From the NCBI GenBank assembly GCA_007130745.1, contig SLRW01000099.1, forward strand, positions 1 through 48,070: a stretch of 48,070 bases of DNA. Reading direction: 5' to 3'. Shown one piece after another: positions 15,363 to 24,710 of this stretch. The position numbers were made by a program, and so were the translations under genes. The notes under the pieces are model-generated. The model searched no databases and had not been told where the DNA came from. It saw only the letters and a program-made list of their open reading frames with translations. The stretch comes from Gammaproteobacteria bacterium. Lineage in GTDB: Bacteria > Pseudomonadota > Gammaproteobacteria > UBA5335 > SLRW01. Every line of letters starts with the position of its first letter. The first letter of the stretch is position 1.

Positions 15363-17948
15363 ATGGCCGAGTTTGCCAAGGAAGTATTGGGGGTTAATCT
15401 CGAGGACGAGATGCGCCAGTCCTATCTGGATTACGCCATGAGCGTAATTGTAGGGCGGGCGCTGCCGGATGTGCGCGACGGACTCAAACCGGTGCATCGC
15501 CGGGTACTGTTCGCGATGAGCGTGCTCGGCAACGACTGGAACAAGTCCTACAAGAAATCCGCCCGCGTGGTGGGTGATGTGATCGGTAAATATCACCCGC
15601 ACGGTGATTCTGCCGTCTACGACACCATTGTGCGCATGGCCCAGCCTTTCTCCATGCGCGAGGTGCTGGTCGACGGGCAGGGCAACTTCGGTTCGGTGGA
15701 TGGCGATTCGGCCGCGGCCATGCGTTATACCGAAGTACGCATGGCTAAAATTGCCCATGAGCTGCTCGCTGATCTGGACAAGGAAACCGTCGATTTCATT
15801 CCCAACTATGATGAAACCGAATCCGAGCCGGCGGTTTTCCCCGCGCGCTTTCCCAATCTGCTGATCAACGGCTCATCGGGGATCGCGGTGGGTATGGCCA
15901 CCAACATCCCGCCGCACAACCTCAGTGAAGTCATCCATGCCTGCGAGGCCTTGATTGCTGATCCGGATCTGGGTGTGGAGGATCTGCTGACTTTTGTTCC
16001 CGGGCCGGATTTCCCCACTGCCGGCATTATTAACGGGGTGCAGGGCATACATGAGGCCTATCGTACCGGCCGGGGCCGGGTGCATGTGCGCGCACGCACC
16101 GAAATCGAGACAGATGAACTGCGCGGGGGCCGCCAGTCCATCATCGTTACCGAGTTGCCCTACCAGGTGAACAAGGCCCGCTTGCTGGAAAAAATCGCCG
16201 AGCTGGTCAAGGACAAGAAAATCGACGGCATCACCGAATTGCGCGATGAGTCCGACAAGGACGGTATGCGCATGGTGATCGAGTTGCGCCGCGGCGAGGT
16301 GCCCGAGGTGGTGCTCAATAACCTCTACCAGCAAACCCAGATGCAGACTGTCTTTGGCATCAATATGGTGGCGCTGGAAGACGGTCAGCCACGCATTCTT
16401 AATCTCAAGCAGATTCTGGAAGCCTTTATTCGTCATCGCCGCGAGGTGGTGACCCGGCGCACCATATTCGAGCTGCGCAAGGCCCGCGAGCGCGCCCATG
16501 TGCTGGAAGGCCTGGCGGTTGCACTGAGTAATATCGACGAGATAATTGCCCTGATCAAGGCTTCGCCTGGCCCGGCCGAGGCCCGCAGCGCCCTGCTGGC
16601 CCGGCCGTGGGAGCCCGGCGTGGTCAAGGCTATGCTGGATCGCGCCGGTGCCGATGCCTCGCGGCCTGAGGAGCTGGACAAGCAGTATGGGCTGGTGAAG
16701 GGCAAATACCAGCTCTCCCCGGTACAGGCCCAGGCCATCCTGGATCTGCGCCTGCATCGGCTGACCGGGCTGGAGCAGGACAAGATCCGTGGTGAATATG
16801 ACGAGCTGCTGGGCAAGGTCATGGAACTCAGCGAAATCCTGACCAATCCCGAGCGGCTGATGGAAGTGATCCGCGAGGAGCTGGTGGAGATTCGCGAACA
16901 GTACGCCAGCCCGCGGCGCACCGAGATTATGCAGCAGCACCTGGATCTCACGCTGGAGGACCTGATCAGCGAAGAGGACATGGTGGTCACGTTGAGTCAT
17001 TACGGCTACGTGAAGTCCCAGCCATTGGATGAGTACCGTGCCCAGCGCCGGGGTGGTCGCGGCAAGTCCGCCACCAGCCACAAGGACGAAGATTTTGTAG
17101 ACAAGCTGTTTGTGGCCAATACCCACGACACACTGCTGTGCTTTTCCAGCTACGGCAAGCTGTACTGGATCAAGGTCTACGAGCTGCCGGTGGGCAGCCG
17201 CAATTCGCGTGGCAAGCCTATCGTTAATCTGCTGCCGCTGGAGAAAGACGAGCGCATCAATGCGGTGCAGGCGGTGCGTGATTATCCCGCCGATACTTTC
17301 GTCTTCATGGCCACGCGCAACGGCACCGTCAAGAAAACCCCGCTGGCAGACTTCTCGCGCCCCCGCAGCACCGGCATTATCGCCCTGGCGCTGCGCGAGG
17401 ACGACTGCCTGGTGGATGTGGCGCTGACCGATGGCCAGTCCGATGTGATGCTGTTCTCCAATGCCGGCAAGGCGATCCGCTTCAAGGAAGGCGACGTGCG
17501 AGCGATGGGCCGGACCGCCGCCGGGGTGCGCGGTATTCGTCTGGGCGCCGGGCAGTCCGTGATCGGGCTGGTTGTCGGCGATCAAGGCGATGTGCTGTGT
17601 GTGACCGAACACGGTTATGGCAAGCGCACCGCAGTGTCGGAATATCCGCTGCGTGGCCGCGGCGGACAGGGGGTGATTACCATGCGCACCTCCGAGCGCA
17701 ATGGCGAAGTTGTGGGCGCTGTGCAGGTAGTCGAGGAGGACGGCATCATGCTGGTCAGCAATGGCGGCACCCTGATCCGTACCGAAGTCGACCAGGTGCC
17801 GCTGCTGGGCCGGGCCACGCAGGGTGTGCGCATGATCCGGCTGGGTGACGGCGAGTCCCTGGTTGCGGTAGAACGCATTCCCCGTCTTGACGGCAACGGT
17901 GAGGATGACAGCGAGGACGCTGAGGCTGATGCTGACGCCGAAGACTGA
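15363..17948 (+). CDS. gyrA: DNA gyrase subunit A
   Basis: The breakage-reunion subunit of DNA gyrase, 861 residues. The catalytic Tyr122 lies in AAMRYTEVRM, and the quinolone-resistance region reads HPHGDSAVYDTIV, so Ser83 and Asp87 (E. coli numbering, which fits exactly) are the drug-sensitive residues. The C-terminal beta-pinwheel carries the GyrA box QRRGGRG, needed for negative supercoiling, and the protein ends in an acidic tail. I chose ATG 15363 (MAEFAKEVLGVNLED) because it matches homologues; an upstream GTG at 15315 opens into a T-rich leader with no homology. The gene precedes serC, the usual order in this group. Confidence 0.98.
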   Translation: MAEFAKEVLGVNLEDEMRQSYLDYAMSVIVGRALPDVRDGLKPVHRRVLFAMSVLGNDWNKSYKKSARVVGDVIGKYHPHGDSAVYDTIVRMAQPFSMREVLVDGQGNFGSVDGDSAAAMRYTEVRMAKIAHELLADLDKETVDFIPNYDETESEPAVFPARFPNLLINGSSGIAVGMATNIPPHNLSEVIHACEALIADPDLGVEDLLTFVPGPDFPTAGIINGVQGIHEAYRTGRGRVHVRARTEIETDELRGGRQSIIVTELPYQVNKARLLEKIAELVKDKKIDGITELRDESDKDGMRMVIELRRGEVPEVVLNNLYQQTQMQTVFGINMVALEDGQPRILNLKQILEAFIRHRREVVTRRTIFELRKARERAHVLEGLAVALSNIDEIIALIKASPGPAEARSALLARPWEPGVVKAMLDRAGADASRPEELDKQYGLVKGKYQLSPVQAQAILDLRLHRLTGLEQDKIRGEYDELLGKVMELSEILTNPERLMEVIREELVEIREQYASPRRTEIMQQHLDLTLEDLISEEDMVVTLSHYGYVKSQPLDEYRAQRRGGRGKSATSHKDEDFVDKLFVANTHDTLLCFSSYGKLYWIKVYELPVGSRNSRGKPIVNLLPLEKDERINAVQAVRDYPADTFVFMATRNGTVKKTPLADFSRPRSTGIIALALREDDCLVDVALTDGQSDVMLFSNAGKAIRFKEGDVRAMGRTAAGVRGIRLGAGQSVIGLVVGDQGDVLCVTEHGYGKRTAVSEYPLRGRGGQGVITMRTSERNGEVVGAVQVVEEDGIMLVSNGGTLIRTEVDQVPLLGRATQGVRMIRLGDGESLVAVERIPRLDGNGEDDSEDAEADADAED

Positions 17949-17987
17949 TTCCCTATAACCAACCATAACGGCAATAACAGGAGCATC

Positions 17988-19070
17988 ATGGCTCGAGTAT
18001 TCAATTTCAGTGCCGGGCCCGGAGCCCTGCCGCAAGAAGTTCTGGAACAGGTTCGCGAAGAAATGCTGGACTGGCATGATGCCGGCATGTCGGTGATGGA
18101 AATGAGTCACCGTGGCAAGGCCTTTGTCAGCATTGCCGAGCGCGCCGAGCAGGATCTGCGCAGCCTGATGAATATCCCCGATAATTACCGGGTGCTGTTT
18201 CTGCAGGGAGGCGCTACTGGCCAGTTCGCGGCGGTGCCCATGAATTTGCTGGGCGCTAATCAGCGCGCAGACTATGTGCAGACGGGATCCTGGTCTAAAA
18301 AGGCTATTGCCGAGGCGGGCAGGTACTGCAAGGTTAATGTCGCGGCCGAAGGCGGCAAGGATCAGCCAATGTCGATCCCCCCTCAGGAGCAGTGGCAGAC
18401 AGACTCCGGCGCGGCATATCTGCACTACACTCCGAATGAGACGATCTCGGGCGTGGAGTTTCACTGGGTGCCGGAAACGGGCGAGGTGCCGCTGGTGGCG
18501 GATATGTCCTCGACCATTCTGTCGCGCCCGGTGGATGTGTCGAAGTTTGGCCTGATCTATGCCGGAGCGCAGAAAAACATCGGCCCTGCCGGTCTGACCC
18601 TGGTGATTGTGCGCGACGATCTGCTGGACCGTGCGGCGGCCAATACCCCTTCGGTATTCAACTACAAGGTGCAGGCCGAGGCCGACTCCATGTCCAATAC
18701 GCCGCCTACCTTCGCCTGGTATGTGGCGGGGCTGGTCTTTCAGTGGATTCTGGAACGAGGCGGGCTGGAGGCCATGGCCGGGCGTAACCGGGCCAAGGCG
18801 GAGAAGCTCTATGGCTTTATCGATCAGTCGGGGTTGTATTCCAACCCGGTTGATCCTGCGTGCCGTTCCTGGATGAATGTGCCCTTTGTGCTTGCTGATG
18901 ACAACCTGGACAAGGCCTTTCTTGAGGGCGCCGAACAGGCGAACCTGGCTACGCTCAAGGGGCATCGTTCGGTGGGCGGCATGCGTGCAAGCATCTATAA
19001 CGCTCTCGGTGAAGATGCCGTTGATGCCCTGATTGATTACATGAAGACTTTTGAAAGCCGTCACGGCTGA
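17988..19070 (+). CDS. serC: Phosphoserine aminotransferase
   Basis: A 360-residue PLP-dependent aminotransferase that makes 3-phosphoserine in serine synthesis and 4-phosphohydroxythreonine in the pyridoxal pathway. The start ARVFNFSAGPGALPQEVLEQ is the family's, and EMSHRGKAF follows. The PLP lysine lies in IYAGAQKNIGPAGLTLV. LKGHRSVGGMRASIYNA near the end holds the phosphate-binding Arg and His residues. AGGAG lies just before ATG 17988. It is the first gene of the serine/aromatic operon, followed 45 bases later by serA. Confidence 0.97.
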   Translation: MARVFNFSAGPGALPQEVLEQVREEMLDWHDAGMSVMEMSHRGKAFVSIAERAEQDLRSLMNIPDNYRVLFLQGGATGQFAAVPMNLLGANQRADYVQTGSWSKKAIAEAGRYCKVNVAAEGGKDQPMSIPPQEQWQTDSGAAYLHYTPNETISGVEFHWVPETGEVPLVADMSSTILSRPVDVSKFGLIYAGAQKNIGPAGLTLVIVRDDLLDRAAANTPSVFNYKVQAEADSMSNTPPTFAWYVAGLVFQWILERGGLEAMAGRNRAKAEKLYGFIDQSGLYSNPVDPACRSWMNVPFVLADDNLDKAFLEGAEQANLATLKGHRSVGGMRASIYNALGEDAVDALIDYMKTFESRHG

Positions 19071-19115
19071 GCACGACACAGCCGGGAACTCCACTGCAAC
19101 CGGAACAGGACCGAA

Positions 19116-20282
19116 ATGCATACCGTACTGACGCTGAATAATATTTCCCCGCGCGGGCTCGAGCTGTTGCCGTCACATCGTTATCGCATTGTGGATGACG
19201 CCAGTGATCCCGACGCAATTCTGGTGCGCTCGCACAAGATGCACGACATGGCGCTGGGCGACAGCCTGCTGGCCGTGGCCCGTGCCGGCGCCGGGGTGAA
19301 CAATATTCCGGTGGAGGCAATGAGCCGGCGGGGTATTCCGGTATTCAATGCCCCGGGGGCCAATGCCAATGCCGTCAAGGAACTGGTGCTGGCCGGCATG
19401 CTCATGGCCATCCGTAACATTCCGCAGGCACTGGAATTCGTGCGCCGGCTAGAGGGCGAGGACGACAACTTTCACAAGGCGGTTGAAGCCGGCAAGAAGA
19501 AATTCGCCGGTGGCGAGTTGCCCGGGCGCACCCTGGGGGTGGTCGGACTGGGCGCGATTGGCGTCAAGGTGGCCAATGCCGCGCTCAGTCTGGGTATGAA
19601 TGTGGTGGGTTATGACCCCAAAATTACCGTTGCCAGCGCCTGGGAGATGTCTTCCGGGGTGCGCAAGGCACAGAGCCTGGAGGAAGTGCTGGCGGAGGCT
19701 GATTTCATCAGTCTTCACGTGCCGCTGAATGAACACACCCGCGGGCTCATTAATGAACAGCGTCTGCGTACCTGCAGAGATGGCGCGGTGCTGCTTAATT
19801 TTTCCCGCGACGGTATTGTAGACATGCAGGCCTTGCCGGCTTTCCTGGATTCGGGCCGGATTCGTGCCTATGTGTCGGATTTTCCCGACCCCGCGCTGCG
19901 CGGGCATGGTTCCGTCATTGCCTTGCCACATCTCGGCGCGTCTACACAGGAAGCCGAGGAAAACTGTGCGGTAATGGTGGTGAATCAGCTGCGCGAATAT
20001 CTGGAGGACGGCAATATCACCAATTCGGTGAATTTCCCCGAAGCGGTGATGCCGCGCACAGAAGAAGGCCACCGGCTGTGTATTGCCAATGCCAACGTGC
20101 CCAATATGCTGGGACAGATATCCAGTCTGCTGGCAGGGCATGATCTCAATATCATTGATATGCTGAACAAATCGCGCGGCGATCTGGCCTATACGCTGGT
20201 GGATGTAGATAAACCGGTACCCGAGGCGGTGCTGGTCGGGTTGCGCGAAATCGAGGGTGTGCTGTCCCTGCGCATTCTGTAG
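19116..20282 (+). CDS. serA: D-3-phosphoglycerate dehydrogenase with ACT domain (short form)
   Basis: A 388-residue 2-hydroxyacid dehydrogenase that oxidises 3-phosphoglycerate, the step before SerC. The NAD-binding motif is LGVVGLGAIGVKVANAA, the catalytic Arg and Glu lie around ISLHVPLNEHTRGLI and FSDFPDP-like stretches, and the catalytic His is in IALPHLGASTQEAE. An ACT domain closes the protein (ANVPNMLGQISSLLAGHDLN), so serine feedback is possible; the long ASB insertion of mycobacterial enzymes is absent. The catalytic Arg is seen in VARAGAGVNNI's neighbourhood only by homology. The gene sits between serC and pheA, a placement absent from Pseudomonas, so two successive serine enzymes are in one operon. 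Confidence 0.94.
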   Translation: MHTVLTLNNISPRGLELLPSHRYRIVDDASDPDAILVRSHKMHDMALGDSLLAVARAGAGVNNIPVEAMSRRGIPVFNAPGANANAVKELVLAGMLMAIRNIPQALEFVRRLEGEDDNFHKAVEAGKKKFAGGELPGRTLGVVGLGAIGVKVANAALSLGMNVVGYDPKITVASAWEMSSGVRKAQSLEEVLAEADFISLHVPLNEHTRGLINEQRLRTCRDGAVLLNFSRDGIVDMQALPAFLDSGRIRAYVSDFPDPALRGHGSVIALPHLGASTQEAEENCAVMVVNQLREYLEDGNITNSVNFPEAVMPRTEEGHRLCIANANVPNMLGQISSLLAGHDLNIIDMLNKSRGDLAYTLVDVDKPVPEAVLVGLREIEGVLSLRIL

Positions 20283-20297
20283 ACCGGAGAGCCCGCG

Positions 20298-21380
20298 ATG
20301 AGCGAGCAGGAACTCGAGCAGCTGCGCCGGCGTATTGATGAGCTGGACAGTCAGCTGCAAACGCTGATCAGTGAGCGGGCCGGTCTTGCCGGTGAAGTGG
20401 CCGCTATCAAGCAGCGCGATGGCAACAATGAAGATTGCTATCGCCCGGCACGCGAGGCCGAGGTGTTGCGCGCAGTGATTGAGCGCAATCAGGGTCCACT
20501 GGATGACGAGACACTGGCGCGACTGTTCCGCGAGATCATGTCGGCGTGTCTGGCGCTGGAAAGCCCGCTGCGCGTGGCTTTTCTCGGGCCCGGGGGGACT
20601 TTTACCCAGGCTGCGGTGCACAAGCACTTCGGTCATGCGGTGAATAGCGTGTCCCTGTCCGCCATTGATGAAGTGTTTCGTGAAGTGGAATCCGGCAATG
20701 CCGATTACGGTGTGGTGCCGGTGGAGAATTCCACCGAGGGTGTGGTCACGCACACGCTGGATATGTTTAGCCGCTCGCGATTGCATATCTGTGGCGAGGT
20801 GATGTTGCCGGTGCACCATTGCCTGCTGGCGAATAGCAGTGATATGGCGCAAATCCGCCGGATTTATGCCCACAGCCAGTCGCTGGCCCAGTGTCGGGAG
20901 TGGCTGGACAGCCACCTGCCGGCGGTTGAGCGTATTGCGGTGAGCAGCAACGGCGAAGCGGCGCGGTTGGCGCGCGAGGAAGCCGGCGCCGGGGCGATTG
21001 CCTCGCGCGCGGCCGCGGAGATTCATGAACTCGAGGTCGTGACCGAAAACATCGAGGATGAGCCCGATAACACCACCCGTTTTCTGGTGATCGGTCGCGT
21101 GACCGTGCCGCCTACAGGGCAGGACAAGACTTCGCTGCTGGTGTCGGCACCCAACCGCCCGGGTGCCCTGCACGGGTTGATCGAACCGTTTTCGCGCCAT
21201 GGCGTGAGCATGACCCGGATTGAATCGCGGCCCTCGCGCCGGGCTCAGTGGGATTATGTGTTCTTTCTCGATGTCGAAGGCCACGCCGAGGATCAGGCCC
21301 TGGCTGCAGCGCTGGCCGAGGTAGAGACACGCGCCAGTCTGTTGCGGGTGCTGGGATCCTATCCGGCGGCGGTCTACTGA
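20298..21380 (+). CDS. pheA: Bifunctional chorismate mutase/prephenate dehydratase
   Basis: A 360-residue bifunctional enzyme making phenylpyruvate from chorismate. An AroQ-type chorismate mutase helix bundle covers about residues 1-90 (LRRRIDELDSQLQTLISERAGL). The dehydratase follows (LRVAFLGPGGTFTQAAV, then DYGVVPVENSTEGVVTHTLD, and the catalytic NTTRFLVIG). An ACT domain closes it with RPGALHGLIEPFSRHGVSMTRIESRP, the ESRP motif expected to bind phenylalanine for feedback. The length is the standard one. It follows serA by 15 bases and precedes hisC by 17 bases. Confidence 0.97.
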   Translation: MSEQELEQLRRRIDELDSQLQTLISERAGLAGEVAAIKQRDGNNEDCYRPAREAEVLRAVIERNQGPLDDETLARLFREIMSACLALESPLRVAFLGPGGTFTQAAVHKHFGHAVNSVSLSAIDEVFREVESGNADYGVVPVENSTEGVVTHTLDMFSRSRLHICGEVMLPVHHCLLANSSDMAQIRRIYAHSQSLAQCREWLDSHLPAVERIAVSSNGEAARLAREEAGAGAIASRAAAEIHELEVVTENIEDEPDNTTRFLVIGRVTVPPTGQDKTSLLVSAPNRPGALHGLIEPFSRHGVSMTRIESRPSRRAQWDYVFFLDVEGHAEDQALAAALAEVETRASLLRVLGSYPAAVY

Positions 21381-21397
21381 ACGATTCGGGGGCAGTC

Positions 21398-22528
21398 ATG
21401 ACAGAACAAGCGCAGCCGGCATGTACACGGCATGCCTCGGCAGGCGTCCGGGGGCTGTCGCCCTACGAGCCGGGCAAGCCCGTCAGTGAGCTCGAGCGCG
21501 AGTACGGTATCAGCGACATCATCAAGCTGGCATCGAATGAAAGCCCGTTGGGGCCGGCGCCTGCCGCGCTGGAGGCTGCGCACACAGCCCTGGCCGACCT
21601 GGCGCTGTATCCTGATGGCAATGGTTTTGAACTCAAGCAGGTTCTGGCCCGCCGGCATGCTGTGGCGCCGGAACAGATCGTACTGGGTAACGGCTCCAAT
21701 GATGTGCTGGATCTGGCGGCACGGGTATTCCTGGGGCCGGGTCGTAACGCGGTCTTTTCGCAGCACGGTTTTGCCGTCTACATGCTGGTGACCCGTGCGG
21801 TGGATGCCGAGGCCCGGGAAGTGCCGGCGCTGGCGATGGAAGCGACGATGCCTTGTGGCCATGATCTGCAGGCCATGGCTGCGCAGGTGGATGAGCAAAC
21901 CGGCGTAGTGTTTATTGCCAATCCCAACAATCCCACCGGCACCTGGGTAGAGTCCGACCCGCTGGAAGAGTTGCTGGAGCGTCTGCCTCCAACCACGCTG
22001 GTGGTGCTGGATGAGGCCTATGCCGAGTATGTACAGACCCCGGGCTATCCCGATGGCACTCGCTGGCTGGAGCAGTATCCCAACCTGATGGTGACACGTA
22101 CCTTCTCCAAGGCCTATGGGCTGGCCGGTTTGCGTATCGGTTACGGGTTATGTCATCCGGCCGTGGCCGATCTGCTCAATCGCGTCCGTCAACCATTCAA
22201 TGTCAATACGGTGGCCCAGGCGGCGGCGCTGGCGGCACTCGATGACAATGAACATCTGGCCCGGGCGATAAAGATCAATAATCAAGGCCTGGCCGAACTG
22301 AGCCGGGGCTTTGATCGACTGGGTCTGAAGTGGTTGCCTTCGGCAGCCAATTTTATCAGCGTCCAGGTGCCGGATGCGCCGGCCACTTATAAGGCACTGT
22401 TGCGCGCTGGTATTATTGTGCGTCCGGTAGCCGCCTATGGCTTGCCGGGGTTTTTGCGGGTCAGTGTTGGCTTGCCGGAGCACAATCATCGCCTGCTGAT
22501 GTCACTGGAAAAGGTCCTGAAAGCATGA
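21398..22528 (+). CDS. hisC: Histidinol-phosphate aminotransferase family (HisC, aromatic-operon copy)
   Basis: A 376-residue class I/II PLP aminotransferase. Family blocks are IIKLASNESPLGPAPAAL, VLGNGSNDVLDLAARVF, IANPNNPTGTW and the PLP-lysine segment TRTFSKAYGLAGLRIGY. Within an operon of aromatic enzymes, such HisC copies transaminate phenylpyruvate and hydroxyphenylpyruvate as well as, or in place of, histidinol phosphate; this is inferred from position, since pheA and tyrA flank it. ATG 21398 is the start; an in-frame upstream GTG at 21248 would run inside pheA and is rejected. Its stop overlaps the tyrA ATG (ATGA). Confidence 0.95.
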   Translation: MTEQAQPACTRHASAGVRGLSPYEPGKPVSELEREYGISDIIKLASNESPLGPAPAALEAAHTALADLALYPDGNGFELKQVLARRHAVAPEQIVLGNGSNDVLDLAARVFLGPGRNAVFSQHGFAVYMLVTRAVDAEAREVPALAMEATMPCGHDLQAMAAQVDEQTGVVFIANPNNPTGTWVESDPLEELLERLPPTTLVVLDEAYAEYVQTPGYPDGTRWLEQYPNLMVTRTFSKAYGLAGLRIGYGLCHPAVADLLNRVRQPFNVNTVAQAAALAALDDNEHLARAIKINNQGLAELSRGFDRLGLKWLPSAANFISVQVPDAPATYKALLRAGIIVRPVAAYGLPGFLRVSVGLPEHNHRLLMSLEKVLKA

Positions 22529-23397
22529 TCAAGCGTTTGTGTGTGATTGGTGTGGGCTTGATTGGCGGCTCGCTGGCCCGTTCGCTGCGCAGGGTGCATT
22601 ACTGTGGCGAAATCGTGGGTTGCGCCCGTAACCGGGAAAATCTCGAGCGGGCGCTGGAGATGGGCGTGATCGATCGTTTTGAGACCGATCCCGCTGCAGC
22701 GGTAAAGGGTTGTGACGTGGTGGTGCTGGCTGTACCTATGGGCGCCATGCGCGAGGTGCTAAGGCGCATCAAACCGAAGCTGGCTGCGGATGCGGTGGTC
22801 ACCGACGTGGGTAGCGCCAAGCGTGACGTGCTGGATGCGGTGGCCGAAGTGTTCGGAGAGGTGCCGCCATGGTTTGTAGCTGGTCACCCGGTGGCTGGCA
22901 CCGAGCGCAGCGGGGTGGATGCCTCGTTTCCCAGTCTCTATGACGATCGCCCCGTGGTGCTGACGCCGGTGGCGGCGACTTCACCGGCGGCGCTGCGGGT
23001 GATATCAGACATGTGGGAAAGCGCCGGAGCGCGGGTTTCGGTCATGGATTTGCAGCGCCATGACGAAGTCCTGGCAGCGACCAGCCATTTACCGCATGTG
23101 CTGGCCTATACCCTGGTCGATACCCTGGCGCGCATGGACCAGAGCGAGGCCATCTTCGATTTTGCCGCCGGTGGTTTCAGGGACTTTACCCGTATAGCTG
23201 CCAGTGATCCGGCAATGTGGCGGGATATTTGCGTGGCTAACAGCGATGCTATTGTGCGGGTGCTGGAAATCTTCCAGGGGCACCTGGAAGAAGTTCGCCA
23301 GGCTGTGGCCGAGGCTGACGAGAAACTCCTGGAATCGGTATTCAGCCGCGCCAAGGCAGCGCGTGACCGGCGTTTCCCCCCGGGCAGTCAGTCGTGA
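22525..23397 (+). CDS. tyrA: Prephenate dehydrogenase
   Basis: A 290-residue NAD-dependent enzyme that turns prephenate into 4-hydroxyphenylpyruvate (or acts on arogenate). The Rossmann motif is at the very start (IGVGLIGGSLARSLRR). Substrate blocks are seen in FVAGHPVAGTERSGVDA, with the catalytic His, and in HDEVLAATSHLPHVLAY. It is monofunctional, with no chorismate mutase or ACT domain. In Pseudomonas this enzyme is fused to AroA; here the two are separate genes with a four-base GTGA overlap. The upstream overlap with hisC is also ATGA, so translation is coupled along the operon. Confidence 0.95.
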   Translation: MIKRLCVIGVGLIGGSLARSLRRVHYCGEIVGCARNRENLERALEMGVIDRFETDPAAAVKGCDVVVLAVPMGAMREVLRRIKPKLAADAVVTDVGSAKRDVLDAVAEVFGEVPPWFVAGHPVAGTERSGVDASFPSLYDDRPVVLTPVAATSPAALRVISDMWESAGARVSVMDLQRHDEVLAATSHLPHVLAYTLVDTLARMDQSEAIFDFAAGGFRDFTRIAASDPAMWRDICVANSDAIVRVLEIFQGHLEEVRQAVAEADEKLLESVFSRAKAARDRRFPPGSQS

Positions 23398-24710
23398 GCG
23401 AAATACGTATTGTCTCCAGCCCCGGCGGCCGGCTTGAGGGGCGCATGCGAGTGCCCGGTGACAAGTCCATTTCCCACCGTGCCGTGATGTTTGGTGCCAT
23501 TGCCGATGGTCAGACCCGCGTGCAGGGGTTTCTTGATGGCGCGGATTGCCTGGCCACCCGGGATGCCTTCCGTGGCATGGGGGTGGCGATTTTCCAGCCG
23601 GAGGCCACCACGCTCGAGATCGACGGGGTGGGGACAGATGGGTTACAGCCGCCACCGGCAGCGATTGATCTGGGTAATTCCGGCACTTCCATGCGATTGC
23701 TGGCGGGCCTGTTGGCGGGGCAGCCCTTTGACAGTGAGCTGGTGGGGGATGACTCCCTGATGCGCCGACCGATGATGCGGGTGGTGGAGCCACTACGTTC
23801 CATGGGCGCGCGCATCGATTGTGCTCGGGACGGCCGGGCGCCTTTGCGGATTCATGGTGGTGTGCGCCTGCGCGGAATGGAATATGCCATGCCGGTGGCC
23901 AGTGCCCAGGTCAAGTCCTGCGTGCTCCTGGCCGGCCTGTATGCCGAGGGTGAAACCTGTGTGATCGAGCCGGGGCCCAGCCGCGACCATACCGAACGGA
24001 TGCTGCGCGGTTTTGGCTGTGAAGTCCGCACCCGGGGCAAGCAGGTGAGCCTTCGCGGCGGCAGTCGTCTAAGCGGGGGTGAAGTGAAGGTGCCCGGTGA
24101 TTTGTCTTCGGCAGCTTTTGCCCTGGTCGGCGCCAGCCTGCTGCCGGGCTCTGATCTGTTGATTGAAGGCGTGGGCGTGAACCCCACCCGCGCAGGTATT
24201 CTGGATATTTTGCGGCTTATGGGGGCGGATATCAGCGAGCATGATCGGCGAGATTATGGTGACGAGCCGGTGGCGGATCTGCGGGTGCGCTCGGCGAGTC
24301 TGCGGGGTATCGATATTCCCCCGGAACTGGTGCCGCTGGCCATAGACGAATTCCCGGTCATCCTGGTGGCGGCGGCCTGTGCCGAGGGCGAGACCCGCTT
24401 GCGCGGGGCGGCTGAATTGCGGGTCAAGGAAAGTGATCGAATAGCGGTGATGGCAGAAGGCCTTGATCGGCTGGGTATCGCAGCCCGGGCTACGGATGAC
24501 GGGATGCTGATCGAGGGTGGATGCCCGCGCGCAGGCGAAATCCACAGTCACGGTGATCATCGTATTGCCATGGCTTTCGCGATGGCCGGGATGGTGGCCG
24601 ATGGCCCGGTAACCATTCACGATTGCGCTAATGTTGGCACTTCATTTCCGGGCTTCGTGTCATTGATGCGGGCCCATGGGGCGCAGATGGATGAGGTGGC
24701 TGAAGCGTGA
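23394..24710 (+). CDS. aroA: 3-phosphoshikimate 1-carboxyvinyltransferase (EPSP synthase)
   Basis: A 438-residue shikimate-pathway enzyme, GTG start. PEP and shikimate-3-phosphate sites are seen in RVPGDKSISHRAVMFGAI, LGNSGTSMRLLAGLLAG, DDSLMRRPMMRVVEPLRSMG and, near the end, ESDRIAVMAEGLDRLG and SHGDHRIAMAFA. The GNSGTSMRLL and RPMMRV forms resemble the Bacillus-like and class II enzymes rather than the E. coli class I enzyme (GNAGTAMR). The PEP-site loop therefore differs from E. coli; drug response cannot be deduced by eye. Its stop overlaps the cmk GTG start as GTGA. Confidence 0.97.
   Translation: MSEIRIVSSPGGRLEGRMRVPGDKSISHRAVMFGAIADGQTRVQGFLDGADCLATRDAFRGMGVAIFQPEATTLEIDGVGTDGLQPPPAAIDLGNSGTSMRLLAGLLAGQPFDSELVGDDSLMRRPMMRVVEPLRSMGARIDCARDGRAPLRIHGGVRLRGMEYAMPVASAQVKSCVLLAGLYAEGETCVIEPGPSRDHTERMLRGFGCEVRTRGKQVSLRGGSRLSGGEVKVPGDLSSAAFALVGASLLPGSDLLIEGVGVNPTRAGILDILRLMGADISEHDRRDYGDEPVADLRVRSASLRGIDIPPELVPLAIDEFPVILVAAACAEGETRLRGAAELRVKESDRIAVMAEGLDRLGIAARATDDGMLIEGGCPRAGEIHSHGDHRIAMAFAMAGMVADGPVTIHDCANVGTSFPGFVSLMRAHGAQMDEVAEA

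Noticed and set aside
15873..19121. A 1082-codon open frame on the minus strand across gyrA and serC
   Set aside because: It mirrors the plus-strand genes, whose proteins are unmistakable; its translation is His/Gln/Leu-rich with no recognisable domain, as expected for antisense of GC-rich coding sequence.
19449..21284. A 611-codon minus-strand open frame across serA and pheA
   Set aside because: Same reason: opposite two well-supported genes and without any domain or start signal.
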